From Mytilus trossulus (lineage: Eukaryota > Mollusca > Bivalvia > Mytilida > Mytilidae), in NCBI RefSeq assembly GCF_036588685.1, contig NC_086386.1:68322682-68386681 (forward strand): a stretch of 64,000 bases of DNA. Reading direction: 5' to 3'. Every line of letters starts with the position of its first letter. The stretch's first letter is position 1. This document shows positions 25,654 to 36,192 of this stretch, in pieces. Under the pieces are notes generated by a model. That model worked only from the letters and a program-made list of their open reading frames with translations. It ran no database searches and was not told the origin of the DNA. The translations under genes and the position numbers were made by a program.

Positions 25654-25737
25654 ATAACAGGACATACAAAGTATTGATTGAAGATTATAATAAAGAAACA
25701 TCTCAGTTTTCTGTCAGACATACAGAGAATCAAAAAG
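25654..25737 (+). CDS. ADCY9: ADCY9 coding exon 2: C1a/C1b junction
   Basis: An 84-bp exon between tttcag and g/gtaatt, entered in phase 1 and left in phase 1. It encodes 28 residues including the split Asp (DNRTYKVLIEDYN...HTENQK) just after the C1a core. It is recognised because it links exon 1 to the conserved 'KTYxIS' of exon 3 without a frame break. The peptide itself is poorly conserved against vertebrates, so the exact borders are slightly less certain. Confidence 0.8.
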
Positions 25738-26145
25738 GTAATTTACATCTGTAATAGGAAAGTATATTTGATCACGGAAGGCAACTTATTTATAAATAAT
25801 CAGTACAAAATCAGTATTAGGAATTTTTATAGCATGCAATTTGCAGTAATTCTGAAAGGTCAATTTCATTTGACTGTGGTGACATAATACATGTAATAGA
25901 CTGTCAAGTTATTTTGTTTTGTTAAAACAATGAGAACTTGACTCTTTTATACAAGTTCAAATAAGTGTTCAAAAGAAAAAGACTTTAAAAATTTACATTC
26001 ACATTTTTTAAGAAAAGGTTGAATATTGTATGTTAAAAATCTTAGACCTTTTAAATCATATTTTGGGTTGAGGCTTATTATAAAATTATGGTGAATTGAA
26101 TTTAATGAGTTTATTTCTTATGAAAAAACCAGAAGAATTAATATT

Positions 26146-26424
26146 TGTATGCCCCATTTATGGGCTCTTATGTTTTTCTGGTGTTTGTCTGTTTGTTTGT
26201 TCGTCTGTCCGTTTCTCCCACTTCAGGTTAAAGTTTTTGGTAGAGGAAGTTTTTCATGAAGTTGAAGTCCAATCAACTTAAAACTTAGTAAACAAATATG
26301 CTTCCTATGATATGGTTTTAATTGTAATGCAAAATTATAGATTTTATCCCATTTTCATGGTCCACTGAACGTAGAAAATGATAGTGTGGATGGGGCATCT
26401 GTGTACTTGGGACACATTCTTGTT
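26146..26424 (+). repeat. Family F copy
   Basis: It runs from 'tatgccccatttatgggc' through 'ttgaagtccaatcaactta' to 'gggacacattcttgtt'. Same orientation as the other copies. Confidence 0.85.
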
Positions 26425-27749
26425 TAATTAGTTGTCTGATTAACAATAAGTGTTCTAGCAGCACAAAAAGGCAAATTTAATGCATCAAGTATACTGGGAT
26501 AAACTTTTTACAAACTCAACACTGTTTGGATTTTGATTTAAAAAATAATCTAGGTTATGAGCTTTTGAAGTTGTATTTGAGGCAATATTTATACATCTAA
26601 GGCATTGTAAGGGTATCCTCAACATTTATAATTATATCTTTTAAATTCCTTAATTTTTCCTTCTAACAGGGCTCTCTCTGCATTTTGATACATTCCTTCG
26701 CTTTCTTACAACTCTTTTACACTCCACTCACTCTGCTTGGTTTTCTACAGACCAGAGCCAATTTATTTGCATCTTATAACAATTACATGTCTAATAAATT
26801 CATCTAAAATAAATATCCCTTTAGCTATGTAATTAAATATTTGTCCTGAACTGACCATTTACAAGAAAATTGATTAACGCATGAATGGTTTCTACTGTAA
26901 TGATTAGGGATGCAAATCAATATGTTTCCTATAATTGTTGTCATTCCATCATTAGTTTAGGATCTCTGTACAACTATGGTACCATTTAAAAGTCATTAAT
27001 CCCTGATAGGAAGATAGTTGTTAGTATATATTATTCAAATTGGATAAGTTGTGAATAGTTATTAAGTTACCCTGTATAATCAATGGCTATAGATTTATTA
27101 TAAATCTGGTTAACATGTCTCCTTTGAGCTCAACATAAAAGATAAAGTCTGCTTCCAATTTAATGCATAAAAATTAACCATTGCCTGTCCATACTTTAAA
27201 CCATCAACACTGGTGCATTTAACTTCAACTTAACTGACTAGCTATAGGGTTGTAAATTTTTGTAGTTATTGTCAGTGATGTTCTCTATGCGCTATGTTCC
27301 TCCAGCAATAATAACTGAATGTCCAAAATAGTCTAATAGTGCTGAAAAGGGTTTAAAACATCAAACTCAGTCGGTCAATCCATACTACTATCTGTAGATC
27401 TGACAGATTTGCCAGTATGGTTTGACATGTAACTTGGATATCAGGTCATTTAGATTAAAACCTATGGTAATACATGTATCAGGGATGCATGTTGTATTCT
27501 TTCAATAGCTCGTAGTCCTTTGACATGGTATAGATACAACTTATTCTATTATGACGTTTTAGGAGATGCAGGATTTTGAAAAAAGGGGGATCCCTGCAAG
27601 CCAACCTTTGGAGTGATATTTGTGAAATGTGTAAGCTTTTATCATATTTGAAGCTCTGAATGGGGAAGACTGGGCTCCTGCCCCTCTTCTGAATCTGCCT
27701 CTGCTTTTACAAACTTTTCCTGTGAGGTAAAGTTAATAGAAAAAAGTCA

Positions 27750-27955
27750 GTGCCAGTCTTATACGGTACCAATTTTCCTGCACCAGATGGGCATTTCGAC
27801 AATACATGTCTCTTCAGTGATGCTCGTGGCCAAATATTTGAAATCCAAAGCTTACAAAAGATGAAGAGCTATAATCCAAAAGGTCCAAAAAGTATAGCCA
27901 AATATGTGAAAGGAATCAGAGCTTTGCATGAGGGAGATTACATTCCTTGATTTAT
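27750..27955 (+). repeat. Dispersed repeat family E
   Basis: The blocks 'gggcatttcgacaataca', 'tgtctcttcagtgatgctcg' and 'aagatgaagagctataatcc' are, from memory, a mussel repeat. Its first part recurs in this window at 17495-17600 and 39703-39790. A 66-codon frame opens through it but ends within the repeat and shows no known domain. Confidence 0.6.
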
Positions 27956-28025
27956 AATAATTGATAACATTTTGTTGCAGCAAATTTTAATAACGCAAAA
28001 AAATCAGATTATTCAAGAGCCTATC

Positions 28026-28100
28026 ATAGTGTTAAAGTTTATGTCTAAATATAGTGTTAAAGTTTATGTCTAAATATAGTGTTAAAGTTTATGTCTAAAT
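28026..28100. repeat. 25-bp repeat, three exact copies
   Basis: The unit atagtgttaaagtttatgtc+taaat occurs three times in direct contact without mismatch. Confidence 0.95.
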
Positions 28101-28546
28101 ATAGACCTTTCTGTTTTAGTCAGGTTGATATAAAATTAAAGAAAGGCAGGATATTCTACTAACATAGTGTAGAAGTTTGTCAAATTAAACAGTTTTCAAA
28201 CAGACAACATACCCTGTGATTTATTTTTATAAATAAACATTTCCATCGATTTTTGAAATTATTGCGTGCATTTATTATTGCAATTTTGTCATTTTAGAAT
28301 TAAATGTGATTTTGATTTTTTCGATTTAAAAAGAAATCCTGTTCAATTCATATAAAATATTTCAAACGCGAGTTTAAATTATTGCAATTACAGTTGTGTC
28401 ACATTTTTTGCAATAATAAAAACCTCGCAATAATTTCTTTATTTACAGTAACAATAAATATCTAGTGTACTAACTTGTAACAACTGTGGGGTATTTTCTT
28501 GTATATAAATGTCTTTGTTGGTTAATTCTGTCTGGAACTTAATAGA

Positions 28547-28655
28547 TATAGGAAGATGTGGTGTGAGTGCCAATGGGACAACTCTCAATCCAAATAACAA
28601 TTTATAAAAGTAAACCATTATAGTTCAATGTATGGCCTTCAACACATAGTAGTAT
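28547..28655 (+). repeat. Family B, truncated copy
   Basis: 'ggaagatgtggtgtgagtgc', 'caatgggacaactctcaatc', 'aaataacaattt' and 'ggccttcaaca' match 50866-51128. Confidence 0.8.
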
Positions 28656-29100
28656 GTATATATACATGTAGGATATAATTGTCTTTGTTTCTTAGTTTTG
28701 TCTGTAACTAGAACAACGGTGTGGTATGTATAGATAGGATATTGCTGTCTTTTTTACTTAATTCTGCCTGACAGTAATATATTACATGCTTACAACACAG
28801 ACAAATTCCTCAGTGATAATGAGCATGATGAGAAAACCAGGAAAATCAAATTCTTGGTTCTTGTACTGTCCATGATGTAATAAGTTCTTACTATGAAACA
28901 AGGAGAGGGGAGGGGGGACTTATATACATAGTACAAAATGTACATTTAAAATTGACTAAGACTAAAAATATAAGATTTATCCAAAAACCCTTGTTATGGT
29001 GTCTTTCTTATTGAAGGAAAAAGGTTGGCTAAGTTAAAAAAAATATGACAGAAATGTTTTATTTGTTGGCTTTTTTCTGACAAGGCATTCTTAATTTCAG

Positions 29101-29255
29101 TTATAAAGACTTATTTTATAAGTAAACCAAAGAAAAGATTGAAAGCCATCAGTCCTAAAGCTTCTAGTGGAGATTTGGAGAAGGAAGGGGAGCCAGAAAA
29201 TGTTACTGTTGAGATTGAACAGATTGGTATCTCTGGTGCATCAGGGGAAGGAGGG
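29101..29255 (+). CDS. ADCY9: ADCY9 coding exon 3: end of C1a and start of C1b
   Basis: A 155-bp exon between aatttcag and gg/gtaagt. It enters in phase 1 and leaves in phase 0. It completes a Val codon and then encodes 51 residues beginning IKTYFISKPKKR, which matches the 'KTYLISGQR' that ends C1a in vertebrate ADCY9. The rest is an acidic, Gly/Ser-rich linker (residues about 508-558), as expected for the variable C1b region. Confidence 0.88.
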
Positions 29256-30169
29256 GTAAGTGACCAGTGTATAATGGTTTATTCCATTCTGCTTAATATC
29301 CAATGGCAACTATACTAAAGTATCTAACTCAGAGTATTTTAAGGGAAAGGAAGGTAAATGTTGTAACATGTGTTATTGGGTGATTTGCATCCTTAGACAT
29401 ACTTTGCCAGTCTAAAATAAATTTAAAATTGATGAAAAAACAATGTAAATCAAGGAATTTTACAAAAATTTGAAATTTGCTCACAATTTATTGACATGGT
29501 AACTAAAAGTGAAAATAAAAAGATGAATGCAAGATTTTTTTATATTTTCAGTTAAAGTTCAACAAGTTAAAATTGTATGCAATTTAAACCAATATCTGTG
29601 ACTTTTAGCCCATTTATCAAATCCTTCACACAACTATATATTTCAACCCTAAAATATCTAACATGTGTTATAAGATCTAGATGCAAATAAATTTAATTAT
29701 TGTGTGAACTTGCAAATGAATCAGAATACATGAAGAAATTTATCATGATTTTTTTTTCTCACAATAATTTATCCTATTTGTTATAATTATTTTTTCTTGC
29801 AGAAGGTAGACAACTCTAATCTTTAAAATGATTTTCAGATATATATATATGTGTTATATCACATCTTTCTATAAAATGTTTGCTCCTAATGTACTTCTAA
29901 AAACAAAATGTAATTATTTTATATTCTCTGACTCTCAATTTAAGGCTAGGATTTTTTCTAGCCTTTGTTGTTTTCAGATCCTATATTACTTAATTTTTTT
30001 AGTTTTCATAATTATCATTCATTTTTATATCACCTTAATGTACAGAATTCATAAAATATAGATTTAAAATATTTCCTTAGTAGAGTTTACATTCAAGTTT
30101 TGTGTTTGTAAAGTAAACATTTTCCCTTACAAGGAATGTATTAATATTATACAAAATCTTATTTTACAG

Positions 30170-30220
30170 GAAACCAAAGAAAAATTGGGATCCAGACTAT
30201 CAAATCGTTTTGATTCTAAG
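30170..30220 (+). CDS. ADCY9: ADCY9 coding exon 4: C1b microexon
   Basis: A 51-bp exon of 17 codons (ETKEKLGSRLSNRFDSK), phase 0 on both sides, between attttacag and aag/gttagc. It is kept because phase and splice sites fit and it joins exons 3 and 5 in frame. As it is a multiple of three it could be skipped without a frameshift, so it may be an alternative cassette. Confidence 0.7.
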
Positions 30221-30298
30221 GTTAGCTTAGTTTTATTGTATATAAGATATATGGATATTGGAATTATGACAGATAAGAGTTTTCTAAGTATGTGACTT

Positions 30299-30342
30299 CG
30301 GTTCCCCTGCCAAAGGTGTGCATTTTCTAACAGGGGAACCTG
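30299..30342. repeat. Short inverted repeat 'ggttcccctg'
   Basis: ggttcccctg and its complement caggggaacc are separated by about 22 bases within ADCY9 intron 4. Confidence 0.6.
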
Positions 30343-31008
30343 TCTAAACCGAAAACCTTTGATATTGAATATTTTGTTCAAATTAAATGGGTAAAAGGTT
30401 TAAGAAAGATTTGGAGTGTAAACTTTATAGGACACAATTTATTTTATACCTTGTGAAAATGAACTTTATTTCTGTACATGCTAGTTCAATACAATACAAT
30501 AAAAGTGTACATTGCCTACTTCGTTTTAAGCTGCAGGGTGTTCAAATTTTTTTTAGCATACTTTTTTTTGGGGTTAAAAATATACAAAAAAAATCCGTAG
30601 AAAAGAGTGCAAATATGGATACAAATTTGTGGTCACAACACTTAATTTCTAGCTTAATGTTATGTACATAACAAAATAAAATGACTTTTGTAAAAAAACT
30701 TACTTCATTATCCAAATGTCTTAAAAAATATGTATTTATTAAGAAAGTTTTCACCAAAAGATATATTGCATGACTTCATTTAAATCAAAAGTCCAACAAA
30801 AAAATTGCAGTTCAGCATTAAAACTTGCTGATTTTAGTAAAAATCATGCTCCATCAAATGCTGTCATTTGCCTTCCAAGATGGGAAACTTTCCATTTAGC
30901 TTTATACAAATTGAATAAGAAGATGTGATAGGTTTGTCAATAAGACAAATGGTGATGATGTACGCAGATTAAAAAGATTTCCAGTTCAAAATTACCTCTT
31001 GAAGTAAA

Positions 31009-31150
31009 AGAGAGGCAAAATATACCAAAGGAATATTCAAATTCATAAGTCTAAAACAAACTGAAAGTGCCATGACATGAAAACAACAGAAACACATTAC
31101 ATTAATCTGAAGACAGAACAACAAGAACCTCCACCAAAAATCAAGGTTTT
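31009..31150 (+). repeat. Family C fragment
   Basis: 'ataccaaaggaatattcaaa', 'ttcataagtctaaaacaaac' and 'acctccaccaaaaatcaagg' match the complement of 11881-12185. The adjoining 'aagaagatgtgatagg' at 30918 may be a family A/B end. Confidence 0.5.
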
Positions 31151-31283
31151 ATACATTGTGTAAAAGTTCAGAACATATCGTAATCAACAAATACTCTAAA
31201 TAGACCAATTCTCAGGATTCAACCTACATATGTATTTGTAAGATTTATACTACTATTATACATGTCGTTGATTATATTTGCAG

Positions 31284-31380
31284 GCTGCTGATGTGAACGG
31301 TGTATCTCCCACAGAACTCCTCCATCGTAGACACAGCAGTGGATACTATGACGCTAGTGAACAGTCCTTAGATAAAATTG
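31284..31380 (+). CDS. ADCY9: ADCY9 coding exon 5: C1b linker
   Basis: A 97-bp exon between atttgcag and ttg/gtaggg, phase 0 in and phase 1 out. It encodes 32 residues (AADVNGVSPTELLHRRHSSG...). RRHSS is a potential PKA-type phosphorylation site in the cytosolic linker; this is a pattern only. Neighbouring exons join in frame on both sides. Confidence 0.85.
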
Positions 31381-31668
31381 GTAGGGGTGGTTAGTAAATT
31401 TGGTATCATAGATGTGTATCTAAAGAATTAGAAATTCTAATATCACAAGACTAATGCCTTGAATTTTCATTTTAACCAGTCCAACTTCAAAAATTATATT
31501 TAACTGAAGAATAGACTTTTAACTTGCATGATTAGAAAACACAGATGGTCCTTTAGTAAACAGAAACTTGACTTGAAGCTCGCTTAATATGAACTCACAA
31601 CTAAAAAAATTTTCATTATATTCCTCTTATTAAAGTACTGAACTTAGTGTTTATACAATTCACCGTTA

Positions 31669-31827
31669 CAGAATCTAATGCATTCTGGGTAATATTTTCA
31701 AAAGCGTACACCAAAACGTTGTGATTGGTTAAAAACGTTCTAAACAATTGAAATTCAACCTATGAAGTGAAGTTATTTTCATTTTGATGTACAAACAATG
31801 AGATTACCACTAGTCCTTTAGATTCTG
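31669..31827 (+). repeat. 159-bp MITE with 'cagaatctaa' inverted ends, copy 1
   Basis: Bounded by cagaatctaa and ttagattctg. The interior includes 'tgcattctgggtaatatttt' and 'ttgtgattggtt'. It lies in ADCY9 intron 5 and is the inverse of 36034-36192. Confidence 0.9.
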
Positions 31828-32299
31828 AAGGCGAATTGACTTTTGTGTTGATCTATAATTCCTCTAAAATTAGTTCCTGGATCCTATTATAAATTAAGTT
31901 TCTGAGAATTTAAAGTATCTAATGGCATTTTATGGTACATGTTGTGTGTTGTACACTTACTGTTTAATGTTTTATCCACAAATTTAAATGATGTTTTTAA
32001 ATTCTCATAGCAAAACTGACTGAGCCATATCTACAATAGAGGATAGACATGTTATGTACACATATTCTTAACAATGGACTTAGTTTCAATGAAATTTTCA
32101 AATATTCATCAGTACTTAATAATGAGCAATCAAATCAAAATAACCAAAATAGACATTGTAAATTTGGAAGTTTTATGAGGATTATATCACATTTTAAAAT
32201 AATAAATGTACACACAAATTTCTAAATTTAATGTAATTTAAGTGTAAGTTATAAACATGAAAGTATTTTTGATTGAGATTTGATTTAATTTTTTTTCAG

Positions 32300-33948
32300 A
32301 GGAAATAAAGGATCCAGCCATGATGCCTATGAATGATACTTGGCAGCATCGGATTGAAATGCACAAATTAAACGATAAACAGATCATCAAATGTCTACAA
32401 GTGGATATCAAAAACAAAGAATTGTTTTACCGTCCTCCCATTAACCAACTCACTCTTAGTTTTCTCAAAAATGATCTGGAACATGCATATAGGAATCGGT
32501 ATGACGAAGATTTGAAGTACCAGAACACTGTATCGTCTCCACGATACCATGCTTTGTTAGAAACAGTTGTATCATTCATTATATTCTCTCTGATATCAAT
32601 CTGTTGCTTTATTATCTTCAACAGGAATATAGCCTGGATCACAGTTTTTATTGTCTCATTATTGATTGAAGTGTTGGCGTTGGTGCACACATTCACTGAT
32701 ATTAAATGCCATGAGAAGAAAGTATCTGACTGTCCGAGTTGTGTACATTTTCTGTCTGGTTGGTATTGTCGTAACTTAGTCGGAGCTGTTTTAGCCAGTA
32801 TACCTGTAATAGCTGTCTATTCTAATATGTCATGTGAGCTAGTGCTTAGTTCTATGCTCCAAGACCGTTTCTTCTGCTATTGCATAGTAATGGCCATGTT
32901 ACATTATTGTAACTTTACTATGCTGAGTTCCTGGATGAAGTCCATGTTAGCTGCATTAGCTGGGCTAACATTACTGATCCTGCTGGGTGTAGAGTTGTGT
33001 GTCATACCACAGCCAGTATCAACCACAATGTCAGTAATACTTAATGTGACGGGTAATGCTACCATGCCACCATACGTAGATGCAACCAAATATTCAACTT
33101 ATCTTTTTTCTGGTCACCATAAACTTATTTTTGAACTCATTTTAGATATATTACTGTTGTTTTTACTCATCTGGTTTCTAAACCGAGAATTTGAGATTAG
33201 TTATCGTGTCAGTTTCCATGGAGATTCTGGCGCTGCTAAGGCTAAGCAGCAGATGAAAGAGAATAAGGAACAAGCTGATTGGTTGCTCCACAATATTATT
33301 CCTCAGCATGTCTCGGAGCAACTCAAAACCACGTCGAAATTCTCCAAAAACCATAAAGATGTAGGAGTCATATTCGCAACTATCGTTAACTTCAATGAAT
33401 TTTACGATGAATCTTATCAGGGTGGACGTGAATATCTCAGAGTCTTGAATGAACTTGTTAGTGATTATGAAGATCTCTTAGATGATAAACGTTTTAAAGA
33501 TGTAGAGAAAATAAAGACAATTACCAGTACATTTATGGCAGCATCAGGCTTGAACGATGTAAGTCGTGCCCAAAACAAACATCCATTCGGCCATTTACTG
33601 GCGCTGATGGAATTCTGTATAGAAATGCAAAATGTGGTCCAAAGGTTTAACGACAGTATATTTAATTTTGACTTCATACTGAATATAGGATATAATTTTG
33701 GAGAAGTAACCTCTGGCGTAATTGGTACGACTAAACTATTGTATGATATTTGGGGGGATACGGTAAATATTTCAAGTAGGATGTACTCTACAGGAGTGAT
33801 GGGGAGGATCCAAGTTCCATCCAAAACTATTGAAATCCTTGGAGATTTTTTTGAATTTGAAGAACGTGGTTCAATACAGGTTAAAGGTAAAGGTGAAATG
33901 AAAGTTGCCCTTCTTGTGGAAAAGAAAGAAGGAGTTCACTGGGAGTAA
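32300..33948 (+). CDS. ADCY9: ADCY9 coding exon 6: second membrane domain and C2a catalytic half, stop
   Basis: The terminal exon starts after ttttttcag, completes a Glu codon and encodes 548 more residues to TAA at 33946. Six hydrophobic spans fall at about residues 695-905. Two N-glycosylation sequons (NVTGNAT) lie in the loop before the last span. C2a covers about 935-1145. ATP-site residues by alignment with rat AC2 C2 are Lys1013 (EKIKT), Asp1090 (YDIWGD), Asn1097, Arg1101 and Lys1136 (VKGKG). The forskolin-pocket positions are Leu987 and Ser1017. The protein ends only about 20 residues after VKGKG, so the long C2b tail of vertebrate ADCY9 is absent. Numbering assumes the six-exon model. 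Confidence 0.95.
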
Positions 33949-36033
33949 ATGAAGGTTGTAGTTTATTACTGTCTTCTTCAACCTTTGACAGTTAAGTGAT
34001 ATACAAAGCCAGTGGATTGTTTAATTACACAGTACTTTTGTCTTTTAGTATAATTGTTTTATAATTTGAATTTTATGCTGATGTAACCATTTTATTTACT
34101 AATGCCAAATTAAAAAAGCTTGTGTGTTTTCATTTGGTATGTAAAGCTTTTATTAGAGTTACCTTTGGATTTGAGTGTGAAACTAACCATGCATTATAAC
34201 AAATAGTGTTTATCAACCAAATTTTAACCCTCATCAACAAAAACTGGTTATATTTGTGGTTTTTTTTGCTGAAAATTGTTTTTTTTTAAATATTTTTACG
34301 AATAGTAAGTTTAATCATTCTGTATTTTAGCTATTGTCTTAAATATAATTTGATGATGTTGGATGGCTTTTTTTAGCCAAAGAATTGTCTAAGAGAGTTT
34401 ATTATTTTTTACATTAATTCTTACATTGTGCTTCAACCAAAACATTTAATTCATATTTATAAGCATATATGGGACTAACAGCCATGCGTTATTTTGCAAC
34501 CACTTTATAATTTCATTAAAGATTGTGACATGTCTCTAGATAAAATTTATCACAAAGATATACCGATGCAATCATTTTATCCATTTTGCTGTAAGTTGTA
34601 CTTTTAAAGTTTCCAACAAAACCATAAGACAAAGTTTTCTAGAAATCATCTGATAACCCTGCCAACCAAACTAGTAGGACATTTTTCAGTCCAATTTAAC
34701 CTTAAATCATTCTAGGTATTTTACTTTTACCTATCTACCAATTCAGTGGGACTATTGAAAAATTTGGTGTTCTTTTGAAAGGTGTTCCATTCAAATCAGT
34801 AGGGCTGCTTTGCCAGTTTTCCAGATGACGGACATGGTTCTCTTTGGGTGATTTGGCTTCCTCTGCCAAAAAAAACCTGGTTGCTGTAAGTGGTGTCAAA
34901 CACCTATAAACAAAGACACAAATGAGTAGAAAAAAGGGGGGTTGGGGAAATACTTTGTGAGATCTGCTTTAACTTTTTCTAGTTTTTTTTTTATCATAAT
35001 TTAAGTACATGTACTATGAAATAATGTATTGTTACACAAACAGCAGTTATGATTTGTTGTGTGGGAAAAGCACATGTGCTACTAACTGCTTTGTTTTAAG
35101 TTTATAATTGCTGTTGTCAGTAGAAACGTTAGAAAATTAAATGTGATTTTATTTATCTTGTCATATTGTTTTTTCTGTTTTTCTATGTTTCTCATAATTA
35201 AATTGAAGTATTTGAGGTACCATTGATATTTTATTGGTTATGCCATGGGGCTGATCTAGCAGAAAATGTAAGTGTGTTGATAAGAAACAATTTTCTTTTA
35301 CAATTATTTGATTTTTTGGGGGGTCACTATCTATCCAGTATATCTGCCTTCATGCATCTTTACTGTGCATGAAATATTTGTTTGTGGTAAGAAGGATTAA
35401 CAGTAAAGAAATAAACATATGATATTAGCCCCAAGTTAAGATTACAGGGTAATTAATATGTGCCTCATATTTATAAAAGGATGCAATGGTTCACCAAACT
35501 TTCAAGCTTTCAAAGTCATTTTGATGAAGATGTTTTTATTTATATATTTTAAATATGAAACAAAACCAAAAACACTTGTGCCATAGTTCTGTTATCTTTT
35601 TGCTTGATGTTACAAAGTAGTTGGGGACAAACCTGTGAGTGAGGGTAGGGGTCATGTAGTATACATAAGTTCAGGTCAACTCATGATTCTGTGATCTACA
35701 ATTGTGTATAATACAATACATGCAGTACATTTATTGGTGTAAGTTATGTGAATCTTTTTGGACATTTAATTTGTTGTCTTTCCACATGGATCATACAGAT
35801 TCTTTAGAAAAAAATGAGATTGCATAGGTTTATTGTTTGGCTAATTCTTTCCATGCATACAAATTATGTATTATTTTTCTTATCTGAACTTATTTATTTT
35901 TCAAAATTATTGTTCAAATTGTATTGACTTTTTAGAATAACAGATGGGCATTCAATTTGTGCCAACACTTTTTTTTTGTAACCAAAGGTTTATCATGTGC
36001 GTTACTTTTAAGATATTAACAAAATCACCTTTT
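33949..36033 (+). other. Probable ADCY9 3' UTR
   Basis: No coding potential was seen. T-rich and A-rich runs are typical of a long mollusc 3' UTR. The poly(A) site cannot be fixed from sequence alone. AATAAA-like hexamers occur at several places further on, for example near 36480 and 37651. Confidence 0.4.
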
Positions 36034-36192
36034 CAGAATCTAAAGGACTTTAGGTAATCTTAATGTTTGTACACTAAAATGAAAATAAAGCTACGTCATT
36101 GGTTGAATTTCAATTGTTTAGAAAGTTTTAAACCAATCACAATGTTTTGGTGTACACTTTTGAAAATATTACCCAGAATGCATTAGATTCTG
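36034..36192 (-). repeat. 159-bp MITE with 'cagaatctaa' inverted ends, copy 2
   Basis: Same length and termini as 31669-31827 but in the opposite orientation ('aaaatattacccagaatgca' against 'tgcattctgggtaatatttt'). It lies about 2.1 kb after the ADCY9 stop codon. Confidence 0.9.

Larger units (their letters stand above)
25738..29100 (+). other. ADCY9 intron 2 (3.36 kb)
   Basis: It contains a family F copy, a family E copy, a threefold 25-bp repeat and a family B fragment (all listed separately). No other gene was seen. Confidence 0.75.
14198..33948 (+). other. ADCY9: Gene locus: adenylate cyclase type 9-like, six coding exons
   Basis: Six coding exons joined at GT/AG sites keep one frame throughout. 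Junction phases are 1, 1, 0, 0 and 1. The product is about 1156 residues, against 1353 in human ADCY9. The architecture is that of a membrane adenylyl cyclase: cytosolic N terminus, six membrane spans, C1a catalytic half, C1b linker, six more spans and C2a catalytic half. The enzyme converts ATP to cAMP plus pyrophosphate at the plasma membrane. ADCY9 orthology rests on 'LFERAS..WW.PKFDS' near the N terminus and on FNM/FKM-to-VGLLNDLFGRFD in C1a. Introns are 9970, 3363, 914, 1063 and 919 bp. The most probable missing parts are further 5' UTR exons. Confidence 0.93.

Noticed and set aside
27750-27950. 66-codon frame ending IRALHEGDYIP
   Set aside because: It belongs to dispersed repeat family E, and no domain or exon signals support it.
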